From Bryobacteraceae bacterium (GTDB taxonomy: Bacteria; Acidobacteriota; Terriglobia; Bryobacterales; Bryobacteraceae), in contig JASHQT010000188.1 of assembly GCA_030039005.1 (NCBI GenBank), forward strand, positions 1 to 8,276: a stretch of 8,276 bases of DNA, in the 5' to 3' direction. The translations under genes were made by a program, and so were the position numbers. The stretch's first letter is position 1, and the number at the start of each line of letters is the position of its first letter. The notes beneath the pieces were generated by a model, which saw nothing but the letters and a program-made list of their open reading frames with translations, made no database searches and was not told where the DNA came from. This document shows, one piece after another, positions 1-6,312 of this stretch.

Positions 1-304
1 CTTCGATGGATGGTTGCGAGCCGCCGCCAAAGGCGCCGGACTCATAATAGGAGTTGTCGTATCCGGTGTAGTGCTGTTGAATCTCGTTGCTATAGCTCCG
101 AGTGACTTCCTTGATCGACTCGCTTTCCTTCTCCAGTTCGCGCATGTGAGTTTCGAAAGTGGCTTTGAGTTCGCTTTGAGCACGGCGAAACTCCGTAATC
201 GCTTTTCCGATCGTCTTGCCTAGCTCGGGCAGCTTCTTGGGGCCGAACAAGACAAGGGCAACCAGGAAAATGACCACCATTTCCTGCACACCCACGGGAC
301 CCAT
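1..304 (-). CDS. TatA/TatB-family twin-arginine translocase subunit, 3' end cut by window edge
   Basis: Membrane subunit of the Tat system, which exports folded proteins across the inner membrane. Read on the minus strand from ATG at 304, the frame stays open to base 1 (about 101 codons visible, C-terminus missing). Residues 1-19 are a short N-out membrane helix (EMVVIFLVALVL). It is followed by the hinge F20-G21-P22 and an amphipathic helix (KKLPELGKTIGKAITEF), the hallmark of TatA/TatB. A long charged helix runs to about residue 75, then a Tyr/Gly/Ser-rich tail. Glu8 is TatB-like, while F-G followed by KLPELG is TatA-like, so the subtype is left open. A GGAGG ribosome binding site lies 7 nt before the ATG (312-316), which fixes the start. 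The gene is divergent from the hydrolase, so it should have its own promoter in the 66-nt gap. Family call is sure; A versus B is not. Confidence 0.9.
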   Translation of the reverse strand, partial: MGPVGVQEMVVIFLVALVLFGPKKLPELGKTIGKAITEFRRAQSELKATFETHMRELEKESESIKEVTRSYSNEIQQHYTGYDNSYYESGAFGGGSQPSIE

Positions 305-322
305 GCAAAAACCTCCGCTTTC

Positions 323-350
323 ATAATACCAGGGCCAGCGGTGCGGGCAA
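323..350 (-). promoter_or_regulatory. Candidate sigma-70-type promoter for the Tat gene
   Basis: On the minus strand, TTGCCC (350-345), a 16-nt spacer and TATTAT (328-323) match the -35/-10 consensus at 4/6 and 5/6 positions. The predicted start of transcription would lie near 316, giving a very short leader that just includes the GGAGG site. The divergent neighbour means a promoter must lie near here, but the exact hexamers are my inference. Confidence 0.3.
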
Positions 351-370
351 CGAAATGTTACACCACGGGC

Positions 371-1255
371 ATGATCATCCTCGATGACGGTGTGCGGTTG
401 TATTACGAAAAGCTTGGTACTGGATCGCGCACGGTGCTGGTGCCAAACGGTTTGTACTTAATGACGGACTTTCAATTCCTGGCCGACGACGCCACCGTGG
501 TCTTCTATGACGTTCGCAATCGCGGGCGCTCCGACACTGTCACGGACCCTTCGAAGCTGGCTCGCGGCATCGAGCAGGACGTCGACGACCTGGACGCCGT
601 CCGCCGCTACTTCTGCTCAATGGACCCGGGCGCCGATCGCGTGGATCTCGTCGGCCATTCTTACATCGGCCTCATGGTCGCCCTGTATGCGATAAAGTAC
701 CCGGCGCACGTGCGGCGCGTGGTTCAGCTTGGCCCGGAAAAGCCGGATGCCGCGAAACAGTACCCGCCCGAGCTCGCCTACAGAGACGATCTCTTCACTG
801 AAACCATAGCCGAACTCGCGCGCATGAGAAGCGCGCCGCCTGAACCCGATCCAGAAACCGCGTGCCGCAAGTTCTGGTCCGTGCTCCGCGCCATTTGCGT
901 CGTCAATCCCGCCGATGCCGGCCGCATCGATTGGAGCCGTTGCGATCTTCCCAACGAGCGCAACTTTATGCACTATTGGTTGCAGCACGTCGCCCCTTCC
1001 ATCCAGCGCCTCCATCTCACCGCGGAGGATTTCGCCAAGGCGACGGCTCCGGTGCTGACCGTCCATGGGACCAAGGACCGCAACGCACCTTACGGCGGAG
1101 GTCGGGACTGGGCCGCTCTACTACCGAACGCCCGGCTGCTCACCGTTCCCGATGCCGCTCACGCGCCTTGGATCGAAGCGCCGGACCTGGTCTTCGCCTC
1201 GATTCGCGCTTTTCTCGATGGCTCCTGGCCCGAAGCCGCCGAGCGGCTGTCCTGA
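371..1255 (+). CDS. Alpha/beta-fold hydrolase
   Basis: A soluble alpha/beta hydrolase of 294 aa; the substrate cannot be told from sequence. The fold's landmarks are in order (numbering from ATG 371): an N-terminal strand pair (MIILDDGVRLYYEKLG), the oxyanion-hole region LVPNG (residues 23-27, where many relatives have HG), YDVRNRGRSD, and the nucleophile elbow GHSYIG with Ser97. A helical cap follows at about 130-215, then HGTKD with Asp236 and DAAHAPW with His264, completing the triad. The same frame can be extended to GTG at 341, adding ten residues (RATKCYTTG after the initiator). I prefer 371 because homologues of this fold normally begin at this strand. Neither start has a good Shine-Dalgarno sequence. 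No signal peptide is seen. The last 97 nt overlap the toxin gene on the other strand. It could be an esterase, peptidase or lactonase of this fold. Confidence 0.88.
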   Translation: MIILDDGVRLYYEKLGTGSRTVLVPNGLYLMTDFQFLADDATVVFYDVRNRGRSDTVTDPSKLARGIEQDVDDLDAVRRYFCSMDPGADRVDLVGHSYIGLMVALYAIKYPAHVRRVVQLGPEKPDAAKQYPPELAYRDDLFTETIAELARMRSAPPEPDPETACRKFWSVLRAICVVNPADAGRIDWSRCDLPNERNFMHYWLQHVAPSIQRLHLTAEDFAKATAPVLTVHGTKDRNAPYGGGRDWAALLPNARLLTVPDAAHAPWIEAPDLVFASIRAFLDGSWPEAAERLS

Positions 1256-1674
1256 TGCAGCAGCCGGATCGCTGGATGGCGCGGCGCATGTCCGCGGAAA
1301 AGCCGGCGGTCAGCCGTGATCATGGGGCAGTCGAGCTCAATGGCGAGTGCCAGATAAACGCAATCCCAAAGAGACATGTGACGCTCCAGCGCCAAATCCA
1401 GCGCACCTCCGAGGAGTTGCTGTGTTTCGAACAGCATTGGAGCCGTCTCTTCGAGCAGGTGAAACGCCTCCCGCGCCTCCCGGTCAAGGATCTGCTTGCG
1501 CCTGCAACGCTTGGCCGTCGCGCTAGCGAACTCCGTGAGCAGCAGATCGGGAGCCACCAAAAGCACCTCGCCCGCGTTATCTTGTTCCAGTAGACGCATG
1601 GCTTCAGGCCGGCCAGGCTCGGGCCAAGCCCACTTAACAGCGACACTGCAATCCACCACCAAGGCTTCGCTCAA
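1159..1674 (-). CDS. vapC: VapC-type PIN-domain ribonuclease toxin
   Basis: Toxin of a type II toxin-antitoxin pair; PIN-domain VapC proteins are Mg-dependent endoribonucleases that cut tRNA or rRNA. The 171-aa product has the four acidic active-site residues in family context: Asp8 (VVDCSVAVKW), Glu48 (LLLTEF), Asp104 (SLWDCVYLALA) and Asp122 (MITADRRLF). The start is TTG at 1674-1672, which overlaps the antitoxin stop TGA as TTGA, so translation is probably coupled. Family members usually end about 10-20 residues after the last Asp. Here the frame continues, and residues from about 140 to 171 (Ser/Arg/Ala-rich, unstructured-looking) are encoded antisense to the hydrolase C-terminus. The PIN core therefore ends almost exactly where the hydrolase gene ends. 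Active site intact, so likely functional; the tail's role is unknown. Confidence 0.9.
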   Translation of the reverse strand: MSEALVVDCSVAVKWAWPEPGRPEAMRLLEQDNAGEVLLVAPDLLLTEFASATAKRCRRKQILDREAREAFHLLEETAPMLFETQQLLGGALDLALERHMSLWDCVYLALAIELDCPMITADRRLFRGHAPRHPAIRLLHQDSRSAASGQEPSRKARIEAKTRSGASIQGA

Positions 1675-1931
1675 GGCTCAGCCAGTCGTCTTTCTCTGCG
1701 CTCCCTTTCCCGCCGGATGATCGGTGCGCTGTCGTCCATTGGAGGTAGCGAAGCTGCGAACTGATTCAGCTTTCGAATCAATTGTGGAAGCTTCCGGCGC
1801 CGTTCCAACTGCGCGGCCTCCATCTCGAGCTTCTGGATAATGTGGGCGTTCAGGCTCCGCCCCTCCGCTTTCGCCGCCCGTTTCAGTGCCTTATGCACTT
1901 TCGGCGGCACATTCTTGAGCGTGATGTTCAT
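1671..1931 (-). CDS. vapB: VapB/FitA-type ribbon-helix-helix antitoxin
   Basis: Antitoxin of 86 aa that should bind both its own operator and VapC. The N-terminus (MNITLKNVPPKVHKALKRAA, then EGRSLNAHIIQKLE) is a ribbon-helix-helix DNA-binding domain of the FitA/Arc-like type: one beta strand and two helices, residues 1-36. A basic linker follows. Residues 65-80 (MDDSAPIIRRERERRE) resemble the C-terminal motif of FitA-like antitoxins that plugs the PIN active site. The frame extends upstream to 1997, but ATG 1931 is chosen because the RHH strand normally starts at the initiator Met and the extension has no family character. There is no Shine-Dalgarno sequence before 1931, so the message may be leaderless. 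It is the first gene of the vapB-vapC operon. Confidence 0.87.
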   Translation of the reverse strand: MNITLKNVPPKVHKALKRAAKAEGRSLNAHIIQKLEMEAAQLERRRKLPQLIRKLNQFAASLPPMDDSAPIIRRERERRERRLAEP

Positions 1932-1958
1932 GGAACCATTTTGGAACCGTCCGGGTCC
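1931..1958. promoter_or_regulatory. Phased repeats at the vapB start, candidate antitoxin operator
   Basis: TGGAACC occurs at 1931-1937 and again at 1942-1948, exactly 11 bp apart. An imperfect inverted copy, GGGTCC (1953-1958), forms a near palindrome with GGAACC of the second copy. Half-sites one helical turn apart at an antitoxin's own promoter are what ribbon-helix-helix repressors usually bind. The repeats are seen; the operator role is inferred. Confidence 0.35.
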
Positions 1959-1966
1959 TGTCGCAA
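1938..1966 (-). promoter_or_regulatory. Candidate vapBC promoter (leaderless)
   Basis: On the minus strand, TTGCGA (1966-1961), a 17-nt spacer and CAAAAT (1943-1938) give a weak -35/-10 match. Transcription would start at about the vapB ATG, which agrees with the missing Shine-Dalgarno sequence. The -10 sits between the two TGGAACC repeats, so a bound repressor would block it. Weak consensus; an alternative -10 further upstream (around 1990) is possible. Confidence 0.25.
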
Positions 1967-2005
1967 GGATCCCTCGGCTGGGCGAAATTAGTATCATTGG
2001 TCCAC

Positions 2006-2878
2006 ATGTTGCGAAATGCCGCCGTCATTACTGCGACCGCCGCGATTTTCCTTGCGTCTTGGCTTGCTCCATCGGCCGCCCGCGCCGCCCACCATCCGCC
2101 CCCGCCGCCGAACTCGCTGCGGCTCTACGTCTTCAACTGCGGCAGCCTGAACATCTCCGACCCCGAACGCTTCCGCTTCCACAAAGAAGACCTGGCCACC
2201 ACCAACATGTCCGTCGCTTGCTTCCTCATCGTGCACCCCAATGGCACGCTGATGTGGGACGTGGGCGCGGTGCCCGACAGCGCGCTGAAGCCGGGCGAAA
2301 AATCGGCCACCGAAGGCTATGCTACCATCACGGAAACTCTGAAATCGCAGCTCGAAAAAATCGGCTATGCGCCCTCCGACATCGAGTACCTGGCGTTCTC
2401 GCATTATCATTACGACCATGTCGCCAACGCCAACCAATTCGCGGGCGCGACGTGGCTGGCGCGCAAGGTGGAACGCGACGCCATGTTTGCCCCCAAGCTG
2501 CCGGATGCGAAGATGAATCCGGCGAATTACTCCGCGCTCAAAAACAGCAAGACCATTCTGATTCCCACCGATGATTACGACGTCTTCGGCGACGGGACCG
2601 TCATCATGAAGCTCGCGCCCGGGCACACGCCAGGCCACCAGGTGCTGTTCCTGAAACTGAAAAAGACCGGCCCCATCGTGCTCAGCGGCGATCTCTATCA
2701 TTATCCGGAAGAGCGCAAGCTAAAGCGCGTCCCCACGTTTGAGTACGATCAGGCCGAAACCGCGGCCACGCGCGAGAAGATCGAAGCCTTCCTGAAACAG
2801 TCGGGTGCGCAGCTTTGGATCCAGCACGACTACATCGCGAATTCCAAGCTCAAGAAAGCGCCCGAGTACTACGAATAG
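2006..2878 (+). CDS. Exported metallo-beta-lactamase-fold hydrolase, AHL-lactonase-like
   Basis: Zinc hydrolase of the MBL superfamily, closest in motif layout to the N-acyl homoserine lactonase group; members open lactone rings, but substrates of many are unknown. From ATG 2006 the protein is 290 aa. Residues 1-27 are a Sec signal peptide (R3, hydrophobic core VITATAAIFLASWLA, cleavage after ARA), then a His/Pro-rich linker with five prolines. The metal site is complete: HYHYDH (His133, His135, Asp137, His138), GHTPGH (His207), SGDLYH (Asp229) and IQHDY (His274). The C-terminus KKAPEYYE is typical of this subgroup as I recall it. The frame also has an upstream TTG at 1997, but ATG 2006 gives a normal signal peptide. 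No clear Shine-Dalgarno sequence is seen. It acts in the periplasm or outside the cell. Fold is certain; lactonase activity is only likely. Confidence 0.85.
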   Translation: MLRNAAVITATAAIFLASWLAPSAARAAHHPPPPPNSLRLYVFNCGSLNISDPERFRFHKEDLATTNMSVACFLIVHPNGTLMWDVGAVPDSALKPGEKSATEGYATITETLKSQLEKIGYAPSDIEYLAFSHYHYDHVANANQFAGATWLARKVERDAMFAPKLPDAKMNPANYSALKNSKTILIPTDDYDVFGDGTVIMKLAPGHTPGHQVLFLKLKKTGPIVLSGDLYHYPEERKLKRVPTFEYDQAETAATREKIEAFLKQSGAQLWIQHDYIANSKLKKAPEYYE

Positions 2879-2881
2879 ACG

Positions 2882-5542
2882 TCACTGCGCCGCGCCGGCG
2901 TCGAGAACGATGCGCAGCGGCGGCGGCTGATCCGGCTTGATGTACTGATTCACCAGAAAACGTTTCCCGTCCGGCGCGACATCGTAGTTGAACAGATCCG
3001 TCGAAGAAATGGCCGCCCGTGTGTGGAGCTGAAATAACGGGCGCGGAACTGCCGCCGCAAACGTGTCGCGGGTAGTGATGTCTACTTCCGTCAGCATCTG
3101 GCCCGGAGCGATGTAGAAGATCGCTTTGCCGTCGCGACGCCAGCGGGGTTCCATGCCGCCACCCCGCGATACCTGCCACTTCCCCGCCGCACCCGGAAAG
3201 CTCGTGACATAAATCTCCGATTTTCCCGTCTCGTCGGACGCGTATGACACCCACTTCCCGTCAGGCGAGAACTGCCCATTGGTTTCGTTTCCCGAGCCAT
3301 TCATCAAAGGATGAATCTTAGTCCCGTCCACGGGCACCAACATGAGCTGGTAATGGTCCTTCGCCGGTTCCCAGGTACACAATACTTCTCGATCGCCCGG
3401 CGCCCAGCTATTCGGCATGATGTCGTCGGCCTGGTCGGAGAGAACCGGAAGAGCGCGATCGGGCTCCAATCCGTTGGCCTTCTTCAAATGCACGGCGACA
3501 GGGACAATATTGCGGTAAGCGATGGTGCTGCCGTCGCGCGACCATGCCGGCGTCGTTTCTTCCGTCGGCGCGAATGTGAACCGCGAACTGGAGTCCCGCT
3601 CTAGATCGGAAATCCAGACGTCCACGTTGTTCGCTTTGAAATCCTCGCTGTCGAACGCGACGCGTGTTCCATCGGGCGAAATCGAAGGGTTCGCCAACAC
3701 GCCCCGGGGCCCGACGCGCCCCAATTCCTTTCCAGTCTCATCCAACCACGTGAATTGAGACTGGCTCGGAGTAGTGTTGGTGCTGTAGACAACTGTCGCA
3801 TTTAAGGAAACCGCGAAGACTCCGTAGAACGTCGATGGCGATCGGGCCATTTGGTTCGCGATCACGCTGGGGGCTCCTTCCAGCTTCCCTGCGCCCAAAT
3901 CCAACTTCTGCGCTACCAGAGCACCGTCGTCATTGATGTAATAGACGCTTCCATCTCCAAACCCGGCACTAGACCCGGTCGAAATCAACTCCTTGTTCTC
4001 CACTTTCGAAAGAGAGCTGAGAATGATGCGGTTTCCGCCTTTGATGGCGGCAAAATTGCCCGCGAACATCAGGAAGTGATCGCCGTCCGGCAAGAAGACG
4101 GGCCAGCGGTGTGTGCCGTCTCCTTGCTCTCCGGGCCTAAACAATTTATCGGTGAACGATCTCGGGTCGCTGCCGTCGGCATTGACACGCCATAGCGGGC
4201 CGCCCGAGTCCCGAGCATAGATAATCACACCCTTGCTGCCCCAACTGCCACCTCGCGGCGCTCCACCCACCGGCGTGATGGTTTGCGGCTCGCCCCCGGA
4301 AATCGCGACCTTTTGCAGCTTGTTGTTCGCGAAAAAGGCTACGTACACGTCATCGGGCGACCAGAACGGATAACTCGCGCCCTCGGTTCCCGAAAGGGCT
4401 CGCACGTTTGTGGAACCGATAGGCTGTACGTAAACTTTGGGCAATCCAGTGTCGCCTGGAGAAACGTAAGCCAGCCATTTTCCGTCGGAGGAAATTGCCA
4501 GGTGATTCACTTCGCTCGGCACCGCGATGGCGAAGTCCTGGCGCGCGACGTGACGGGCCGAGCGCATCACCGCATAAGTAGCCGCCGCGCTCAAAACCGC
4601 GCTGAGCGCCGCAGCCGCCCACACCCGCCAGCGCCGGTCGGATGTGCGCTCGGGCGCCGTCAAGGCCGCACGCTGCGCCGTTGATGTATCGGAAAGCGCG
4701 CTGAGCGCGAACCTCAAATCGCGCGCGGATTGAAACCGGTCCCCCGGCTTCTTCTCCAGACAGTGGTGAACGATGCGCTCGAGGCCTGGCGCCACGCGCA
4801 GCTTATTGGCGTCGAGCTGCGGGGGATCTTCCTTCAGGATCGCGTTGAGCGTTTCCACCGAGCTTTCCTTGTGGAACGCGCGCTCGCCGCTCAACATTTC
4901 GTACAGCACCGCGCCGAAGCTGAAAATATCGGCGCGATGATCCACGGTCTGCCCGCGCACCTGTTCCGGCGCCATATAGCCGGCCGTTCCCATCACGACG
5001 CCAGGGTTCGTAGCGGCTGCCAGAGTTGCCGTCGCTCCATCGCCCGAGCCGTTCTTGTCTAGGGTCTGCAGCTTGGCCAGCCCGAAATCCAGGATCTTCA
5101 CCCGTCCGCCGCTGGTCAGGTAAGTATTTTCGGGCTTCAGATCCCGGTGCACGATGTTCTTCTCGTGCGCCGCCGCCAACCCATCCGCGATCTGTTGCGC
5201 ATACTCGACGGCTTTGCGCGCCGGAATCGGCCCCTGGTCCAGGCGCTGGCGCAGGCTTTCTCCCTCCAACAGCTCGGAAACTAAGTAAGGGACGCCGTTT
5301 TCGATGCCGGTATCGTAAACGGAGAGAACATTGGGATGGTTGAGCGCCGCTACGGCGCGCGCTTCCTGAGTGAAGCGCCGCATGCGATCTTCATCGCGCG
5401 CGAACCCTTCCGGCAGAATTTTGACCGCAACGTCACGCCCCAGCCGCGTATCGCGCGCGCGATACACCTCGCCCATCCCACCGGCGCCGATTGCAGCGAC
5501 GATCTCGTAGCTACCCAGGCAGTCGCCTGTGTTCAGATGCAT
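2882..5542 (-). CDS. Membrane Ser/Thr protein kinase with C-terminal WD40/TolB-like beta-propeller
   Basis: A PknB-type (Hanks) kinase of 886 aa from ATG 5542. The kinase domain (about residues 12-285) carries the Gly loop GAGGMGEVY (19-27), Lys41 in VAVKIL, Glu60, HRDLKPEN (Asp134, Asn139), DFG (Asp152) and MAPE (191-193), so it should be active; HRD marks it as an RD kinase. One membrane helix lies at about 308-326 (VWAAAALSAVLSAAATYAV). The outer part has repeated PD40/WD40-like blades, for example SSDGKWLAYVS (351), SPDDVYVAFF (395), SPDGTRVAF (622), WSRDGSTIAY (667), SPDGKWVSYASDETG (759) and APDGKRFLV (856). It probably senses something with the propeller and phosphorylates cytoplasmic targets. 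The same frame reaches TTG at 5584, but MHLNTGDCLGSYEI is the usual kinase beginning. This architecture is very common in Acidobacteriota. No Shine-Dalgarno sequence is obvious; no target gene is adjacent. Confidence 0.92.
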   Translation of the reverse strand: MHLNTGDCLGSYEIVAAIGAGGMGEVYRARDTRLGRDVAVKILPEGFARDEDRMRRFTQEARAVAALNHPNVLSVYDTGIENGVPYLVSELLEGESLRQRLDQGPIPARKAVEYAQQIADGLAAAHEKNIVHRDLKPENTYLTSGGRVKILDFGLAKLQTLDKNGSGDGATATLAAATNPGVVMGTAGYMAPEQVRGQTVDHRADIFSFGAVLYEMLSGERAFHKESSVETLNAILKEDPPQLDANKLRVAPGLERIVHHCLEKKPGDRFQSARDLRFALSALSDTSTAQRAALTAPERTSDRRWRVWAAAALSAVLSAAATYAVMRSARHVARQDFAIAVPSEVNHLAISSDGKWLAYVSPGDTGLPKVYVQPIGSTNVRALSGTEGASYPFWSPDDVYVAFFANNKLQKVAISGGEPQTITPVGGAPRGGSWGSKGVIIYARDSGGPLWRVNADGSDPRSFTDKLFRPGEQGDGTHRWPVFLPDGDHFLMFAGNFAAIKGGNRIILSSLSKVENKELISTGSSAGFGDGSVYYINDDGALVAQKLDLGAGKLEGAPSVIANQMARSPSTFYGVFAVSLNATVVYSTNTTPSQSQFTWLDETGKELGRVGPRGVLANPSISPDGTRVAFDSEDFKANNVDVWISDLERDSSSRFTFAPTEETTPAWSRDGSTIAYRNIVPVAVHLKKANGLEPDRALPVLSDQADDIMPNSWAPGDREVLCTWEPAKDHYQLMLVPVDGTKIHPLMNGSGNETNGQFSPDGKWVSYASDETGKSEIYVTSFPGAAGKWQVSRGGGMEPRWRRDGKAIFYIAPGQMLTEVDITTRDTFAAAVPRPLFQLHTRAAISSTDLFNYDVAPDGKRFLVNQYIKPDQPPPLRIVLDAGAAQ

Positions 5543-5550
5543 GCTAGCTC

Positions 5551-5693
5551 GCAAAGGGCGCGTGGGCACCCTCGTTTCAGTCAAGCAAACAGCCCACGCA
5601 CTCCGTTTTGCAGGCCGTTACTTAAAAGCGCAAAGGGTGCGGCGCGCACCACAAAACAGGCCAGGAACTGCTTCGCGCCGCGCTCCGTTTTGC
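5551..5693. repeat. Degenerate two-copy tandem repeat upstream of the kinase gene
   Basis: Two short anchors each occur twice at nearly the same spacing. GCAAAGGG is at 5551-5558 and 5630-5637 (79 bp apart), and CTCCGTTTTGC is at 5601-5611 and 5683-5693 (82 bp apart). GCACC lies between the anchors in both copies. The interior is otherwise diverged. This suggests an old duplication of about 80 bp covering most of the 5543-5754 intergenic region. No promoter could be assigned with confidence there. Confidence 0.35.
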
Positions 5694-5754
5694 GCGAGTC
5701 CTCATTAGCGTAGAGATCAGTTTACTCGATGCGGCGCCGGTTTGAGGCCGCGCT

Positions 5755-6279
5755 TTACGGCTGCCGGCGCTGGCTGGACGGCGGCACCAGATCTTTCAGC
5801 CGCAAGTACACTGCCAGCTGGCCGTACATTTCCTGGTCGTGCGTCAAGTTGAAATTGAGTACGGCCAGCTTGGTGGCTTTTCTCGGCCCGAACATCGACA
5901 CCATCTTCGCGGCATCGGCGTCCGTCATTCCGTCGTAGACGCCGTCGCAATAATCGAACGACGCTTTGAGCGCAGCCACCAGATCGGCTTTGCTGGTCTT
6001 GGTTTTTTCGGCGTCGCCCATCTTATGCTCTCCGTTGGCGTTCCCGCACAGCGCCATCTGGACATCGGCGATGTGCCCGATCATCGCGCCGTAGGTCCTC
6101 TCGGCCGGGGTGGCCTTGAACGAGTAGTCCGCCTCCGGCATCTCCTCGGCGGCTTTCATGATGTTGTTCTTAATCCCGTTGTAGCTGTTCTTCACATCGT
6201 CCGACAACGGATTCTGGGCGTAGATGGCCGCGGCGCCGGCCAAACATCCCAGCAGGGTGAGGCTGCAAATGCGATTCAC
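5755..6279 (-). CDS. Exported DinB-like (YfiT/DinB superfamily) protein with altered metal site
   Basis: A 174-aa DinB-fold four-helix-bundle protein; most members bind a divalent metal through three His and few have a known reaction (some are thiol-dependent transferases). The start is GTG at 6279, chosen because AAGGAG lies 6 nt upstream; a TTG at 6297 is less likely. Residues 1-21 look like a Sec signal peptide ending AIYA before Gln22. A lipobox-like LLGC (Cys12) is present but very close to the N-terminus. His69 (GHIADVQ) and His147 (LTHDQEMYGQL) fit the first two ligands. The third, expected at +4 in an HxxxH pattern, is Met151. The C-terminus RLKDLVPPSS resembles acidobacterial family members. 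It has its own promoter and lies between motB and the kinase gene, with no functional link evident. Confidence 0.8.
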   Translation of the reverse strand: MNRICSLTLLGCLAGAAAIYAQNPLSDDVKNSYNGIKNNIMKAAEEMPEADYSFKATPAERTYGAMIGHIADVQMALCGNANGEHKMGDAEKTKTSKADLVAALKASFDYCDGVYDGMTDADAAKMVSMFGPRKATKLAVLNFNLTHDQEMYGQLAVYLRLKDLVPPSSQRRQP

Positions 6280-6285
6280 GTGGTT

Positions 6286-6291
6286 CTCCTT
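6286..6291 (-). promoter_or_regulatory. Ribosome binding site of the DinB-like gene
   Basis: AAGGAG on the minus strand, 6 nt before the GTG start at 6279. It decides the start codon against the TTG at 6297, which lies upstream of it. It is partly inside the 3' arm of an inverted repeat (6288-6310). Confidence 0.75.
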
Positions 6292-6310
6292 GAACAATCG
6301 AATTTCAAGG
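6288..6310. repeat. Perfect 7-bp inverted repeat covering the DinB-like gene's SD
   Basis: CCTTGAA (6288-6294) and TTCAAGG (6304-6310) are exact reverse complements with a 9-nt spacer. In the minus-strand transcript this makes a hairpin whose 3' arm contains AAGG of the Shine-Dalgarno sequence. The far arm lies close to the predicted transcription start. It could act as an operator in DNA or as an SD-masking hairpin in RNA. Confidence 0.5.
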
Positions 6311-6312
6311 GA

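Noticed and set aside
341..370. GTG at 341 as start of the hydrolase
   Set aside because: Adds ten residues without fold character, has no good Shine-Dalgarno sequence and sits in the predicted Tat promoter; ATG 371 fits the family start better.
862..1593. Plus-strand 243-codon open frame spanning the hydrolase end and vapC
   Set aside because: Arg-rich shadow of two well-supported genes, with no recognisable domain.
1932..1997. Longer antitoxin starting at 1997
   Set aside because: The 22 extra residues do not resemble the RHH family, and the canonical strand begins at the Met at 1931.
1994..2701. Long minus-strand open frame (235 codons) opposite the lactonase-like gene
   Set aside because: Shadow frame of a GC-rich gene. 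The plus strand encodes a complete MBL active site and signal peptide.
5731..5751. GCGGC/GCCGC inverted repeat just after the DinB-like stop as a terminator
   Set aside because: Only five pairs with an 11-nt loop and no T-tract on the minus strand (ATCGAGTAAAC follows); too weak in GC-rich DNA.
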